A stretch of DNA of 64,000 bases from Streptomyces sp. NBC_00091 (GCF_026343185.1 NZ_JAPEMA010000003.1:372001-436000); one strand, 5' to 3'. Shown: positions 17,301-39,602, counted from the stretch's first letter. The notes: generated by a model from the sequence alone, not told the origin. Program-made: numbers and translations.

Positions 17301-19462
17301 GCGTCGGCGTCTCCGGCCACGACGGTGCTGGAGGGGCCGTTGACGGCGGCGACACCCAGCCGGCCGGTCCAGCCCTTCAGCCGCTCCTCGACGTCCGCGA
17401 GCGGCAGCGGGAGGGAGGCCATGCCACCCAGACCGGCCAGCTCGCGCCCGATGACGGCGGCGCGCAGCGCGACGACCCGGGCCGCGTCCTCCAACGACAG
17501 GGCTCCGGACACCGCGGCGGCGGCAATCTCACCCTGCGAATGCCCGACCACGGCATCGGGAACGACGCCCAGCGAACGCCACACCTCGGCCAGGGACACC
17601 ATCACGGCCCAGGTCACGGGCTGGACCACGTCCACCCGGTCCAGGGACCGCCCCTCCCGCACCACCTCGACCGCGTCGAAGTCCACGAAGGGCGCCAACG
17701 CATCGGCACACTCGCGCATCCGGGCGGCGAACACCGGCGAAGACTCCAGGAGCCCCGCACCCATGCCCACCCACTGCGTCCCCTGACCCGGGAACACCCA
17801 CGCCACGCGCCCGTTCTCGGCGGCCACGCCCTCCACGGTGACCGGGCCCAGGGCCACCCGACGGTGCTCGAGCATCGAGCGGCCGGTGACCAGGCTCAGC
17901 GCCACGTCCAGCGGGCGCAGCGCGGGGTCCTGCTCCTGCCGGGCGCGCAGGCGGGCGTCCTGGGCCTTCAGGGCGGCTTCGGAGCGGGCGGTGAGGACGA
18001 GCGGGACGACGGGCAGCTCACGCGCCGCTTCGACGGCCTCCACCACCGGCTCCGGCGCCTGCTCCAGGATCACGTGCGCATTGGTGCCCGACACACCGAA
18101 CGAGGACACACCCGCACGGCGCGGACGGTCCACCTCCGGCCAGTCACGCTCCTCCGCCAACAGCTCGACCGCGCCCGCCTCCCAGTCCACCTGGGAAGAC
18201 GGCGCATCCACATGCAGAGTCTTCGGCAGACGCCCGTGCTCCAGCGCCTTGACCATCTTGATGACGCCACCCACACCGGCCGCCGCCTGCGCGTGCCCGA
18301 TGTTCGACTTCAACGACCCCAGCCAGAGCGGCTGTTCCACCGACCGCTGCCCATACGTCGCCAGCAGCGCCTGCGCCTCGATCGGATCCCCCAGCCGGGT
18401 CCCCGTACCGTGCGCCTCGACCACGTCCACATCCGCGACACCCAGACCCGCGCTCTCCAACGCCGCCCGGATCACCCGCTGCTGCGAAGGACCGTTCGGC
18501 GCGGTCAGCCCGTTGCTCGCACCGTCCTGGTTCACCGCCGAGCCCCGCACCACCGCCAGCACCCGGTGCCCCTTCGCCACCGCATCCGACAGCCGCTCCA
18601 CCAGCAGCATGCCCACGCCCTCGGCCCAGCCGGTGCCGTCGGCCGCGTCGGCGAAGGCCTTGCACCGGCCGTCGGCGGCGAGCCCGCGCTGCTGCGAGAA
18701 CTCCACGAAGGTGCCGGGGGTCGCCATGACGGTGACGCCGCCGGCCAGGGCCACGTCGCATTCGCCGGTCCGCAGGGACTGCGCGGCCAGGTGCAGGGCC
18801 ACGAGGGACGAGGAGCAGGCGGTGTCCACCGTCACCGCCGGGCCCTCCAGCCCCAGGGCGAAGGAGATGCGGCCGGAGACCACGCTGCCGGAGGTTCCGG
18901 TGCCTCCGTAGCCGCCCGCGTCGTCGAGCGCGGCGGGCCGGTCGGTGCCGTAGTCGTGGTACATGGCGCCGACGAAGACGCCGGCCTTCGTCCCCCTCAG
19001 CGCGGACGCCGGGATACCCGCCCGCTCCAACGCCTCCCACGAGGTCTCCAGCAACAACCGCTGCTGCGGATCCATCGCCACCGCCTCACGCGGCGAAATA
19101 CCGAAGAAGCCCGCATCGAACTCCCCCGCCTCATGCAGGAAACCCCCCTCCCGCACATACGAACACCCCGGAACACCCGGCTCCGGATCAAACAACCCCT
19201 CAACATCCCAACCACGGTCACCCGGAAACCCCGACACCGCATCCACACCCGACGACACCAAATCCCACAAACCCTCAGGCGAACCCACCCCACCCGGGAA
19301 ACGGCACGCCATCCCCACGATCGCGATCGGCTCGCTGCCGCGCTCCTCGGCCTCGCGCAGGCGCGCTTGGGTCTCGTGGAGCTCGGTCATGGCGCGGCGG
19401 AGGTACTCGCGGAGCCTGGCTTCGTTGCCCGTGGAGTCCTGGTTGGTGTCGTGAGCGGACAC
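8357..19462 (-). CDS. Type I PKS, modules 4 and 5 (KS-AT-KR0-ACP / KS-AT-DH-ER-KR-ACP)
   Basis: This 3701-residue protein holds two modules after a docking helix. Module 4: KS Cys216; AT Ser642 and YASH at 743-746 (methylmalonyl); a KR whose nucleotide loop is degraded to VGDLATVGG near residue 1145 and whose YxxxN motif reads YAAGT (Tyr1282), so it should not reduce; ACP Ser1450 in GLNSV. Module 5: KS Cys1686; AT Ser2144 with TAGH at 2245-2248, a signature of ethylmalonyl-specific ATs; DH with His2451 (HxxxGxxxxP) and Asp2620 (HPALLD); ER about 2900-3225 with an AAGGVG NADPH motif near 3065; KR Tyr3393; ACP Ser3562. The GTG start has GGGGAG upstream. The layout equals TylGIII: an unreduced keto group from module 4 (C9 in tylactone) and a fully reduced ethyl-branched unit from module 5. 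Confidence 0.95.
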   Translation of the reverse strand: MSAHDTNQDSTGNEARLREYLRRAMTELHETQARLREAEERGSEPIAIVGMACRFPGGVGSPEGLWDLVSSGVDAVSGFPGDRGWDVEGLFDPEPGVPGCSYVREGGFLHEAGEFDAGFFGISPREAVAMDPQQRLLLETSWEALERAGIPASALRGTKAGVFVGAMYHDYGTDRPAALDDAGGYGGTGTSGSVVSGRISFALGLEGPAVTVDTACSSSLVALHLAAQSLRTGECDVALAGGVTVMATPGTFVEFSQQRGLAADGRCKAFADAADGTGWAEGVGMLLVERLSDAVAKGHRVLAVVRGSAVNQDGASNGLTAPNGPSQQRVIRAALESAGLGVADVDVVEAHGTGTRLGDPIEAQALLATYGQRSVEQPLWLGSLKSNIGHAQAAAGVGGVIKMVKALEHGRLPKTLHVDAPSSQVDWEAGAVELLAEERDWPEVDRPRRAGVSSFGVSGTNAHVILEQAPEPVVEAVEAARELPVVPLVLTARSEAALKAQDARLRARQEQDPALRPLDVALSLVTGRSMLEHRRVALGPVTVEGVAAENGRVAWVFPGQGTQWVGMGAGLLESSPVFAARMRECADALAPFVDFDAVEVVREGRSLDRVDVVQPVTWAVMVSLAEVWRSLGVVPDAVVGHSQGEIAAAAVSGALSLEDAARVVALRAAVIGRELAGLGGMASLPLPLADVEERLKGWTGRLGVAAVNGPSSTVVAGDADAVAAFVAEAVAEGIRARQVPVDYASHSAHVERIEAELLEVLGPVTPRRATIPFHSTVTAEAVDTTTLDASYWYRNLRRPVRFEDTVKGLMAKGFGTFVESSAHPVLTMGIQETAEAAGAPVLTTGSLRRDEGGLQRLLTSAAELFVRGTDIDWASLFEGTGARPVDLPTYAFQRTHHWLPAGPAAAPAARPDGGEGSGLGYRVTWKSLRSDESAARLSGRWLIVLPDNPAGSASAELAREALTGRGATVETLVIDPVHADRSLLRAALAEAASRRETPQLSGILSLLALTEGEHPGHPGVPLGLAATLALTQAAADAGAGARLWAATRGAVAVSPAESPSPAAAQTWGFGRVAALELPSLWGGLVDLPAQPDARAYQRLATVLATPGADDQIAVRPSGTYGRRLVPAALAPAPGAAGPRGTVLLVGDLATVGGPLARRLLAAGADRVVLAAEAPALPDADALRAGLAGLADRVTLDARDLGDDAALRELLALHTPSAVYVAPPTPAPTALAETTMEGFAAAVTAKTGLAGRLDALLDGTELDAFVVFSSVAGVWGGAGQSGYAAGTAHLDALAEARRGRGLPAASVAWTPWQGALTGPAADRMRLAGLEFLDPERALDALDAVVGRRDTGIAVADVDWARFAAAYTAARPCALLDELPAVRALRAAEQAAAGAGQGGAARIAGALRGKQADEQRRELLRLVRSHVAAVLGHTSPDGITPDRAFRELGLNSVTAVELRNRLREATGLELAPSLVFDHPTSAAVARHLQELASGTEEEAEEASAAFAAAPAGGDAEPVAIVAMACRFPGGINTPDELWQLLRGGGDAISTFPTNRGWDLEGLYDPDPDAKGRTYVREGGFLHEAPDFDPEFFGISPREALAMDPQQRLLLETSWEALERAGFDPTVLRGSRTGVFVGTNGQHYMPLLQNGDEDFDGYLGTGNSASVMSGRLSYVFGLEGPAVTVDTACSASLVALHLAVQSLRRGECGLALVGGATVMSTPEMLVEFSRQRVMSPTGRSRAFAAGADGVALGEGAGMLLVERLSDARRHGHPVLAVIRGSAVNQDGASNGLTAPNGPSQQRVIRQALADAGLEPHEVSAVEAHGTGTELGDPIEAQAVLATYGEGRPEGDPLWLGSVKSNIGHTQAAAGVAGVIKMVLSLRGGTLPRTLHVDAPTPRVDWSSGAVSLLTDDLDWPQGDLPRRAAVSAFGISGTNAHVILEEAPAATAPGEESAPAPEAGTEWWEEVTVPLLLSARSDTALRAQAARLRAGLLEHPGLHPADAGYTLLTARSRFEQRAAVIGESREELLDALNALAQDRPHLAVLRGAAGPGDRIAFVFPGQGSQWPAMAEGLLDRSPAFRDSAAACDAALAPYLDWSVMDVLRQVPGAPSLGRVDVVQPVLFTMMVSLAAAWRSLGVHPSAVVGHSQGEIAAAYVSGGLSLDDAARIVALRSQAWLTLAGKGGMIAVSLAPGELRTRLARFGDRLSVAAVNSPGTAAVAGEPAALRELLDELTAEGVHARAIPGVDTAGHSAQVDALKDQLMEALAPVSPRSGEIPFYSTVTGGLLDTAALDCAYWYRNMREPVLFEEATRSLVADGHEVFLEPSPHPMLATSLQETVADTGARASVLGTLRRDKGGARWFGAALGMAHVSGVEIDADALFGTGSRRVELPTYPFQRERYWYNAPARRGDAASIGLHEAGHPLLGGGVELPESGSVVYTARVGADTHPWLADHALLGTVLLPGAALVDLALWAGRQSGCGHLDELILQAPVVLPDNGAVELRLLVTAAAEDGRRTLTVHSREAGAAPGSPWQRHAEAVVAPAADTPPAAPAPWPAPAARPAGRPAPDAFYEEFTARGYDYGPHFRGFRDGWREGTAVHAEVALPAQTREASAGFGLHPALLDAALQAMSLGAFFPDDGRARMPFAVRGVRLHAEGADRLRVSVTPAGADAVSLRCTDEEGRPVLDIAELLVRTVSDEQLAAAAGPAGSGKRNGSLYEVTWERQHTPAAPPVRRIAVVGEDHAKVLAALEGAGGHGDWYPDLPALLEAAAAGGAPDTVAVSFPHHPRPDAGAAHAVTHRALDLAQAWLDAGDRLAGTTLTLVTRGAVAAGPDEHVGDPATATLWGLIRSAQSEEPGRFALLDLDPAADTDGAALGAALASAEPQLAVRGAAVRAPRLARPGDGTGHGDAAGRADLLVPPADTPAWRLATSGTGTLEGLRLAPAADTLAPLEEGQVRISVRAAGINFRDTLIALGMYPGDPVMGAEGAGVVTEVGPGVSGLAPGDRVLGMWTGGFGPHAVADHRMVAPVPAGWTYAQAASVPAVFLTAQYALTRLAKATPGQSLLIHAAAGGVGMAALQLARHHGLTVYATASTGKWDTLRGFGLADEALANSRTTAFAEEFLERTGGRGVDIVLNSLAGEFVDASLRLLPRGGHFLELGKADVRDPQTVAADHPGTRYQAFDLVQAGPETVGEMLRELLALFEAGILEPLPLTVHEIRHAREAFRTLSQARHTGKLVLTMPPSFGPHGTVLVTGGTGTLGSAVARHLVTGHGVRHLVLAGRQGPEADGAPELAAELSALGARVTVRACDAGEREQLAELLAAIPAEHPLTGIVHTAGVLSDGTLPTLTPEALDTVLHPKVDAVLNLHELTRDLDLSAFVLYSSSSALFGSPGQGGYAAANAFLDAFAGYRRSLGLPAVSLAWGLWSTNSRMAGHLDQSGMHRRLARGGVMPLTDSEGLALFDAAQAVDSPLQVPIRLNHAALRAAGPVPPFLSTLVGATDPQGGTGRQSGPAAETLADRLAGLPADEQEELILEAVRAHAAAVLGHGGPEGITVDRAFKELGFDSLTAVEMRNRLAAATGLRLAATLVFDHPTPAALAGHLRRALAPQDDTPPAPAAADARATSVMAELDRLEALFGALTGQAAATPDETAHKEIAGRLAALTGLWNGIGGTTGPSDPGDPVSVAESIEDADDDEIFAFIDERF
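18963..19334. repeat. Near-identical KS segment, copy in module 4 (partner 34938-35309)
   Basis: This 372-bp stretch of the module 4 KS matches 34938-35309 in the module 1 KS with about three mismatches by eye, at a constant offset of 15975 bp. Its third-position composition is visibly less G-rich than flanking KS sequence, with many A-ending plus-strand triplets. This looks like gene conversion between modules. Confidence 0.85.
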
Positions 19463-19493
19463 AGCTCTCCCCTGGAGGTGTCGGTGCAGGGCT

Positions 19494-22400
19494 TCAGATG
19501 GAGCGGAAGCCGCTGTCGAGCAGCTGGAACAGTTCGTCGTCGGATGCGGAGTTGAGCAGTTCGGTGACCTTGCCCCGGTCTTCCTCGGCGGCGTCCGCCG
19601 GGTTCGCCGGCTCCTCGCCGCCCCCCGCCGCCCAGGTGCCGGCGGCGGCGAGGCCGGCCAGCAGGACGGTCAGGTGGTCGGCGACCGTGCGGCGGGCGTC
19701 CTCGTCGAGGGCGGCCCCGGCGGTGGCTTCGCCGAGCTGCCCGATCAGGGCGAGTACGGCGGCCTCCGCGCCCGGCAGCTCCCCGTCGAGGTGTTCGGCG
19801 AGGGCCAGGGGTGTCGGGTGGTCGAAGACGAGGGTCGCCGTCAGGCGCAGCCCGGTCTCGGCGCTGAGCCGGTTGCGCAGTTCCACGGCGGTGAGCGAGT
19901 CGAAGCCCGCTTCGCGGAAGCTGCGCTGCGCCCCGACCTCGGCCGGGCCGCCGTAGCCGAGGACGGCGGCGACCTCGGTGCGTACGAGGTCCAGGAGGAG
20001 CGCGGCGCGTTCGGCGCGGGGCAGGCCCGCGAGCCGGTCGGCGAGGGTGGCCCGGCGCGGCTGCGCCTGCGCGGCGGCAGTGGCGGCGGCCGGCCGGGTC
20101 GCGGTCCCCGCGGCGAGCGGAGCCAGCACGGGCGGCAGGGTGGCGGCCGCCGGGTCGACGCGCAGCGGCAGGACGACGGGCAGCCCGCTGCCGCAGGCGG
20201 CGTCGAAGAGGTCGAGGGCCTCGGGCTGTGTCAGCGGTACGAGGCCGGAGCGGCGCAGCCGGGCCGCGTCGGCGCCGTCCAGGGCTCCGGCCATGCCCTC
20301 GCCGGCCCAGGGGCCCCAGGCGAGGGAGAGCGCGGGCAGGCCCTGGGCGTGGCGCCAGGCGGCGAAGGCGTCGAGGTGGGCGTTGGCGGCGGCGTAGGTG
20401 GACTGTCCGGCGCTGCCGAGCAGTCCGGCGGCGGAGGAGAAGAGCACGAACGCGTCGAGCGGCAGCCCGGCGGTGAGGTCGTGGAGGTGGCGGACGGCGT
20501 CCGCCTTGGGCCGCAGGACGGCTTCGAGGCGGGCCGGGTCCTGGGCGGTGAGCAGACCGTCGTCGAGGACGCCGGCGGTGTGCACCACGGCGGTGAGGGG
20601 GTGCTCGGCGGGGATCGTCGCCAGGAGCGCGGCCAGCGCGGTCCGGTCGGCCGTGTCGCAGGCGGCGACGGTGACCTCGGCGCCCAGCGCGCGCAGTTCG
20701 GCGGCGAGGGTGTCGGCGCCGGGGGCGGCCGCGCCGCGCCGGCCGGCGAGCAGCAGGTGGCGTACGCCGTGTGCGGTGACGAGCCGGCGGGCCACGGCGG
20801 AGCCGAGGCCGCCGGTGCCGCCGGTGACCAGGACGGTGCCGGCCGGGTTCCAGGCCGGTCCGCCGGCCGCGCCGCGGACCCGTACGACGCCGGGGGCGTG
20901 GGCGGTGCCGGAGCGCAGGGCGGTCTCCTCGGGCCGGTCGGCGCGGGTGAGGGCGGCGGGCAGGGCGGCGTAGGAGGCGGGGTCCTCGTCGGTGTCCACG
21001 AGGGCGAAGCGGCCGGGGTGTTCGGTGCGGGCGGAGCGCAGCAGTCCCCAGGCGACGGCGGCGGCGGGGTCCGTAACGGGCGCTGTGGTGACCGGGGTGC
21101 CGGTGATCGCGGTGCCGGTGTCGGCCGCGCCGTGGGTGAGGACGGTGAGGCGGGCGTCGTCGGGGCGGTCGTCGGCGAGCCAGCGCTGGGCGAGGGCGAG
21201 CACGAGCCGGCCCACGGCCTGCGGGTCGTCGTCGCCGCGCAGGTCGGCCAGGACGTGGCGGGCGTCCGCCGGTACGCCGTCCAGGGCCCGGGCGGGGTCG
21301 CCCGGGTGCTGTCGTACGGTCGCGCCGGCGGCGGTCAGGGCTTCGGCGAGGGCCGGGCCGGGTGCGCCGAGCAGGTGCCAGTCGGCCGCTGCGGGGGCGG
21401 CGGGGGCGGCGGGGGCGGCGGGCAGCGGGGTCCAGTGCGGGCGCAGCAGCGGGGCGGGCCGGCCGGTGGCCGCGGCGGCGATGCGGTCGGTGGCGACCCG
21501 GCGCAGGGCCAGGGAGCCGGCGGTGAGCACGGGCCGGCCTTCGGGGTCGGTGGCGGTGACCGTGTAGGCGTCGGGGCCGGCCGGGGAGATCCGTACGCGC
21601 AGGGCGTCGGCGCCGTGTGCGTGCAGGGCGGCGCCGGTCCAGGAGAAGGGCACGAGTCCGTGGGCGTCCGGCCGGGTGGCGGTGACGGCGTGCAGGGCGG
21701 CGTCGAGGAGGGCCGGGTGGAGGCCGTAGCCGGCGGCCTCGGCGCCCTCCTCGGGACGCAGGGCGGCGTACGCGAAGACGTCCGCGCCGCGCCGCCAGGC
21801 GGCCCGCAGCCCCTGGAAGGCGGGGCCGTAGCCGATGCCGGCGGCGGCGAAGCGCTCGTACTCGCCGTCGACGGCGACGGGTTCGGCGCCCTCGGGCGGC
21901 CAGACGCCGCCGGTGAGGCCCTCGAGGTCCGCGTCGGCCGGAGCGCCGGGCGGAGCGATGGCCGTGCGGCCGGTGGCGTGCGGGGTCCAGTCGGCCCCGG
22001 CGTCCTGGCCGGCGGGGGCGGAGTGGATGCGGACGGGCCGGGTGCCGTCGGTGTCGGCGGCGCCGAGGTGAACGCGCAGGCGTACGGGTGCCGCGTCGGG
22101 CAGGACGAGGGGGTTCTCGAAGGTCAGTTCCGCGATCCCGGAGCCGGCGGCGGCGGTGAGGGCGAGTTCGAGCAGGGCCGTGCCGGGGACGACGGCCCGG
22201 CCGGCGATGGTGTGCGCGGCGAGCCAGGGGTGGGTGGCGGTGGACAGGGTCGCGGTCCACACGGTGCCCTGCGCGTCGGGGAGTTCGACGCGGGCCGCGA
22301 GCAGCGGGTGCGCGGCGGTGTCGAGGCCGGCGGAGGCCAGGGGGGCCTGGTGGGCGGGGGCGTCGAGCCAGTAGCGGCTGCGCTGGAAGGCGTACGTGGG

Positions 22401-25372
22401 CAGTGCGGCGGTCTGCGACGCCGGGCCGTCGGCGGGCGGGGCGAGGCGGGCGGGGACCCCGTGGACGAAGGCGGTGGCCATCGCCCGGGCGAAGGCCTGC
22501 GGCTCGGGCGCGGCGCGGCGCAGCACCGGGACGGTGACGGTGCCGGCGGCGGTGCCGACGGCGGTCTCGGCGGCGGCCTCGGCGGCGGCCTCGTCGGTGG
22601 CCTCGTCGTGGTCGAGGATCGTGCGGGTCATGGCGGTGAGGACCGCGTCGGGGCCGATTTCGAGGAAGGTGTCGATGCCCTCGGCGCGCAGCGCGCGGAC
22701 CCCGTCGAGGAACCGTACGGGCCGGCGCGCGTGGCGGACCCAGTGGTCCGCGGTGCGCAGAGCTTCGCCCGTGGCGAGCTGTCCGGTCAGGTTCGACATG
22801 ACAGGAATCCTGGGCGGGTGGTATTCGAGGCCGCGAGCAATCTCTTCGAACTGTGTCAACATGCCGTCCATGTGGGGCGAGTGGAAGGCGTGGCTGACGG
22901 TGAGGCGCTTCGCGGCGCGACCGAGGCTCTTCCAGTGCTCGACCAGTTCGTCCACGTCGGCCGAGTCCCCGGCGACGACGACGGCCTGCGGTCCGTTCAC
23001 GGCGGCGAGGTCGATCCGCCCCTCCCGGCCGGCGAGTTGTTCCCGTACCTCCTCCTCGCCCGCCTGGAGCGCGGCCATCGCGCCGCCCCCGGGCAGTTCG
23101 CCCATCAGCCGGCCGCGCGCGGCGACCAGCCGGGCGGCGTCGGGCAGGGAGAACACCCCGGCCGCGTAGGCGGCGGTGAGCTCGCCCACCGAGTGGCCCG
23201 CGACCGCGTCGGGGCGGATGCCGCGGTCGGTGACGAGCGCGTACAGGGCGGCTTCGAGGGCGAACAGGGCGGGCTGGGTGTACTGCGTACGGTCCAGCAG
23301 CGCGGCGTCGTCCGTACCGGGCTCGGCGAACAGGACGGTGCGCAGCGGCCGGGGCAGGTGGGGGTCGAAGGCGGCGCAGATCTCGTCGAGGGCGGCGGCG
23401 AAGACGGGCTCGCTCGCGTACAGCTCGCGGCCGGTGCCGGGCCGCTGGCTGCCCTGGCCGGTGAAGAGGAAGGCGGTGCGGCGGTCCTCGGTGGCGGCCC
23501 GGCCGGTGACGACGTGCCCGGTGTCGGGGCGTTCGTCCTCGGCGAGGGAGGTGAGGGCGCGCAGCAGGGTGTCCGGGTCCTCGCCGAGGACGACGGCCCG
23601 CTCGGCGAAGGCGGTGCGGCCGTGGGCGAGCGCGGAGGCGACAGCGGCCGGGTCGGCGGGGTGGGCCCGGAGGTGGTCGGCGAGGCGGCGGGCCTGGTCG
23701 CGCAGGGCCCCCGGCGTCCGGGCGGACACCGCCCAGGCGACGACGGCCGGGGCGGCGGGCCGTCCGGCCGGCGCGGCGGCGCCGTCGGGACCCGCGGGCG
23801 CAGCGGAACCGTCGGGATCCACGGGCGCAGCGGAACCGTCGGGACCCGCGGGCGCGGCGGAGCCGGCCGGAGCGCCCGCCGGGGTCCCGGGCGCGGCGGC
23901 CGGGTCCTCGCCGGGGCGGCCGTCGGCCCCCGTACTCCCTGCGCCCCCGGCGGGATCCGCGGCTTCCAGGATGACGTGGGCGTTGGTGCCGCTCGCGCCG
24001 AAGGCGGAGACGCCGGCCCGGCGGGGGCCGTCGGACCGCTCCGGCCAGGGGGTCCGCTCGGTGAGCAGGGCGACGGCCCCGTCGCTCCAGTCGACGCGGC
24101 TGGAGGGGGTGGCGGCGTGCAGGGTCTTGGGCAGGACGCCGTGTCGCAGGGCGAGCACCGTCTTGATGACCCCGGCGACTCCGGCGGCGGCCTGGGCGTG
24201 GCCGATGTTGGACTTGAGCGAGCCGAGGAGCAGCGGCGCGTCGCCGGTGCGGGCGCGGCCGTAGGTGGCGAGGAGGGCGCCGGCCTCGATGGGGTCGCCG
24301 AGCCTGGTGCCGGTGCCGTGGGCCTCGACGGCGTCGACCTGGTCGGCGGTGAGGCCGGCGCTGTCGAGGGCGGCGCGGATGACGCGCTGCTGGGCGGGCC
24401 CGTTGGGGGCGGTCAGCCCGGCCCCGCCGCCGTCCTGGTTGACGGCCGAGCCGCGCAGCACGGCCAGGACGGTACGTCCCTCGCGGCGGGCGTCGGAGAG
24501 CCGCTGGAGCAGCAGCATGCCGGCGCCCTCGCCGAAGCCGGTGCCGTCGGCCTCGTCGGAGAAGGCCTTGCAGCGGCCGTCGGCGGCGAGCCCGCGCTGG
24601 CGTGAGAAGTCGATGAGCATGGTCGGCGTGGACAGCACGGTCGCGCCGCCGGCGAGGGCCAGGTCGCATTCGCCGGCCCGCAGGGCCTGGGCGGCGAGGT
24701 GGACGGCCACCAGGGAGGAGGAGCAGGCGGTGTCGACGGTGACGGCGGGTCCGCGCAGCCCGAAGGTGTAGGAGACCCGGCCGGAGGCGACGCTTCCGGC
24801 GCTGCCGTTGACGAGGTAGCCCTCCAGTCCCTCGGGGGCGGCCACGCCGGGGGTGTGGGGGACGCGGGCGCCGTAGTCGTCGTACATGACGCCCGCGTAG
24901 ACGCCGGTACGGCTGTCGCGCACCGCCTCCTGGGTGAGCCCGGCCCGTTCGAAGGCCTCCCAGGAGGTTTCCAGCAGGAGCCGCTGCTGCGGGTCCATCG
25001 CGAGGGCCTCGCGGGGGGAGATGCCGAAGAACTCCGGGTCGAAGTCGGCGCAGTCGTGGAGGAAGCCGCCTTCCCGGGCGTAGCTGGTGCCGGGGGCGTC
25101 GGGGTCCGGGTCGTAGAGCGCGTCGAGGTCCCAGCCCCGGTCGGTGGGCAGGCCGCCGACCGCGTCGGTGCCGGACTCGAGGAGCTGCCACAGGGCCTCG
25201 GGGGTGCGGACGCCGCCGGGGAGGCGGCAGCTCATGGCCACGATCGCGATGGGCTCGCGGGCGCTCTCCTCGACGGTACGCAGCCGGTCGCGGGTGCTGA
25301 CGAGTTCGGCCGTGACCCGCTTGAGGTAGTCGCGGATCTTCGCCGAGTTGTCCGCGGCGGCGGGGGTGTCCG

Positions 25373-25376
<4 letters not shown>
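19494..25376 (-). CDS. Type I PKS, module 3 (KS-AT-DH-KR-ACP)
   Basis: This 1960-residue protein is one module. The GTG start overlaps the TGA of the preceding PKS gene (GTGA), so translation is probably coupled. After a docking helix (about 10-40) come KS Cys218 and AT Ser729 (GHSVGE) with HAFH at 829-832, predicting malonyl-CoA. The DH has His1055 (HxxxGxxxxP) and Asp1225 (HPALLD). The KR has TGGTGGLG, an LDD B-type motif and Tyr1661. The ACP has Ser1827 in GFDSL. The tail ends in a short acidic docking segment. The KS-AT linker carries a 9-residue Gly/Ala/Pro tandem repeat. It corresponds to TylGII; with module 2 it should build the conjugated diene of a tylactone-type ring. Confidence 0.95.
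23783..23863. repeat. 27-bp tandem repeat in the KS-AT linker of module 3
   Basis: Three 27-bp units, each beginning CGTCGGGA, follow one another in frame and encode the nonapeptide GSAAPAGPD or a close variant, with a partial unit after. The tract makes a Gly/Ala/Pro-rich linker absent from the other modules. Confidence 0.8.
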
Positions 25377-38305
<12,929 letters not shown>

Positions 38306-38325
38306 GGCCAGAGATGAAATGCGAT

Positions 38326-38343
38326 ATTCCCCGACCGGGGAAT
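38326..38343. other. Short perfect hairpin between P450 and first PKS gene
   Basis: ATTCCCC and GGGGAAT form a 7-bp perfect stem around a GACC loop in the 82-bp gap between the P450 stop and the PKS start. It lacks a T-tract on either strand, so it may be an attenuator, a stability element or a weak terminator. Confidence 0.4.
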
Positions 38344-38387
38344 GACGCGAAAGTCTGAGGGGGGTCCGCTGTGGGAAGTCCGGCGGA

Positions 38388-39602
38388 TCACCAGGTGACG
38401 GGGAGCTCCACGAGTCCGCGGACGAGCATTCCCTCGTGCCAGGCGAGTTCCGCGACGGGTACGGCGAGCCGCAGTCCGGGGAGGCGGGTGGTCAGGGCCT
38501 CGAGGGCGCACTGGAGTTCGGCTCGGGCCAGCGGAGCGCCGAGGCAGAAGTGAGGGCCCTGGCCGAAGGCGAGGTGGGGGTTGGTCCCGCGGTCCAGGAC
38601 CAGGGTGTCGGGGTCCTCGAAGACGGCCTCGTCGCGGTTGGCGGAGGCGAGGGAGTAGACGACGGCTTCGCCGGCGCGGATGGTGACCCCGCCGATCTCG
38701 ACGTCCTCGGTGGCGACGCGGCTGGGTCCGACGCTCGACCACAGGGGGACGATCCGCAGGAGTTCCTCGACCGCGGAGGGGACGAGTGCGGGCGTCGCGC
38801 AGAGTTCCTCGTAGCGGGCGCGGTCGCCGCTCAGGAGGAGGGCGATCTGGCCGGCGAGCTGTCCGGCGGTGGTCTCGTGGCCGCCGATGAGCATGCCGCC
38901 GACGAGCATGAGGAGCTCGTTCTCGCTGAGCTTCTCGCCTTCGTCGTGGGCTTCGATGAGTGCGCTGAGGAGGTCGTCCTCGGGCTGGGCGCGGCGCTGG
39001 GAGACGTAGCCGCGCAGGTAGTCGGCGTACTCCTCGGCGGCCTGGGCGACTTCTTCCTCGGTGTAGCGGCTGGCGGACATCAGGGCCTCGGTGAAGGCGC
39101 GGAAGATGTGCCGGTCGTCGTTGGGGATGCCGAGCATCTCGCAGATGACGGCGGTGGGCAGCGGCAGGGCCAGGCGCTGGACGAGGTCGGCGGGGCCGCC
39201 TTCGGCGACGAGTTCGTCGATGAGGCGGTGGGTGATCTCGGTGATGCGGGGGCGCAGTGCGGCGACCCGGCGGGCGGTGAAGGCGCGGGAGACGAGCCGG
39301 CGCAGGCGGGCGTGGGCCTCGGGGGGCATGCCCATGAGGCCGACGGAGTCGAGGCCGCGGGGGGCGGCGCGCGGCACGTCCCGGTCGGCTCCGGCGTGCA
39401 TGCTCAGGCGGGGGTCGGCCGAGGCCTTCTTCACGTCCGCGTGGCGGGTGAGGAGCCAGGCTTCGCCGCCGTAGGGCATGCGGACCCGCACGACCGGCTC
39501 GGCCGACCGGAGTTCGGCGTAGGCCGGGTCGAGTTCGAGGTCGACGCGGTCACCGAAGGGGTAGGTCCGAACGGCTCCGGCGGCGGCATGAGGGCAGGTC
39601 AT
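38388..39602 (-). CDS. Cytochrome P450, MycG/RosD-like macrolide oxidase
   Basis: This 404-residue soluble P450 has heme ligand Cys353 in FGQGPHFCLG, an ExxR motif (EELLR) and an I-helix GGHETT oxygen-activation motif, so it should be active. From memory its termini resemble MycG, the mycinamicin epoxidase/hydroxylase: a PYGGEAWLLTR-type segment near the start and an EGMLVRG...ELPV ending. I therefore infer late hydroxylation or epoxidation of the macrolactone ring, perhaps at C12-C13. ATG 39602 has AGAGGAG about 9 bases upstream. It is transcribed toward the PKS genes and is probably the first gene of that leftward unit. It diverges from the glycosyltransferase gene. Electron-transfer partners are not in the window. 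The P450 family is certain; the site of oxidation is not. Confidence 0.93.
   Translation of the reverse strand: MTCPHAAAGAVRTYPFGDRVDLELDPAYAELRSAEPVVRVRMPYGGEAWLLTRHADVKKASADPRLSMHAGADRDVPRAAPRGLDSVGLMGMPPEAHARLRRLVSRAFTARRVAALRPRITEITHRLIDELVAEGGPADLVQRLALPLPTAVICEMLGIPNDDRHIFRAFTEALMSASRYTEEEVAQAAEEYADYLRGYVSQRRAQPEDDLLSALIEAHDEGEKLSENELLMLVGGMLIGGHETTAGQLAGQIALLLSGDRARYEELCATPALVPSAVEELLRIVPLWSSVGPSRVATEDVEIGGVTIRAGEAVVYSLASANRDEAVFEDPDTLVLDRGTNPHLAFGQGPHFCLGAPLARAELQCALEALTTRLPGLRLAVPVAELAWHEGMLVRGLVELPVTW

Noticed and set aside
8342..19555. An open frame of over 3700 codons on the plus strand opposite the PKS
   Set aside because: It is the antisense shadow of a GC-rich PKS gene; its translation is low-complexity Gly/Ala/Val/Gln with no domain, while the minus strand encodes full PKS modules in order.
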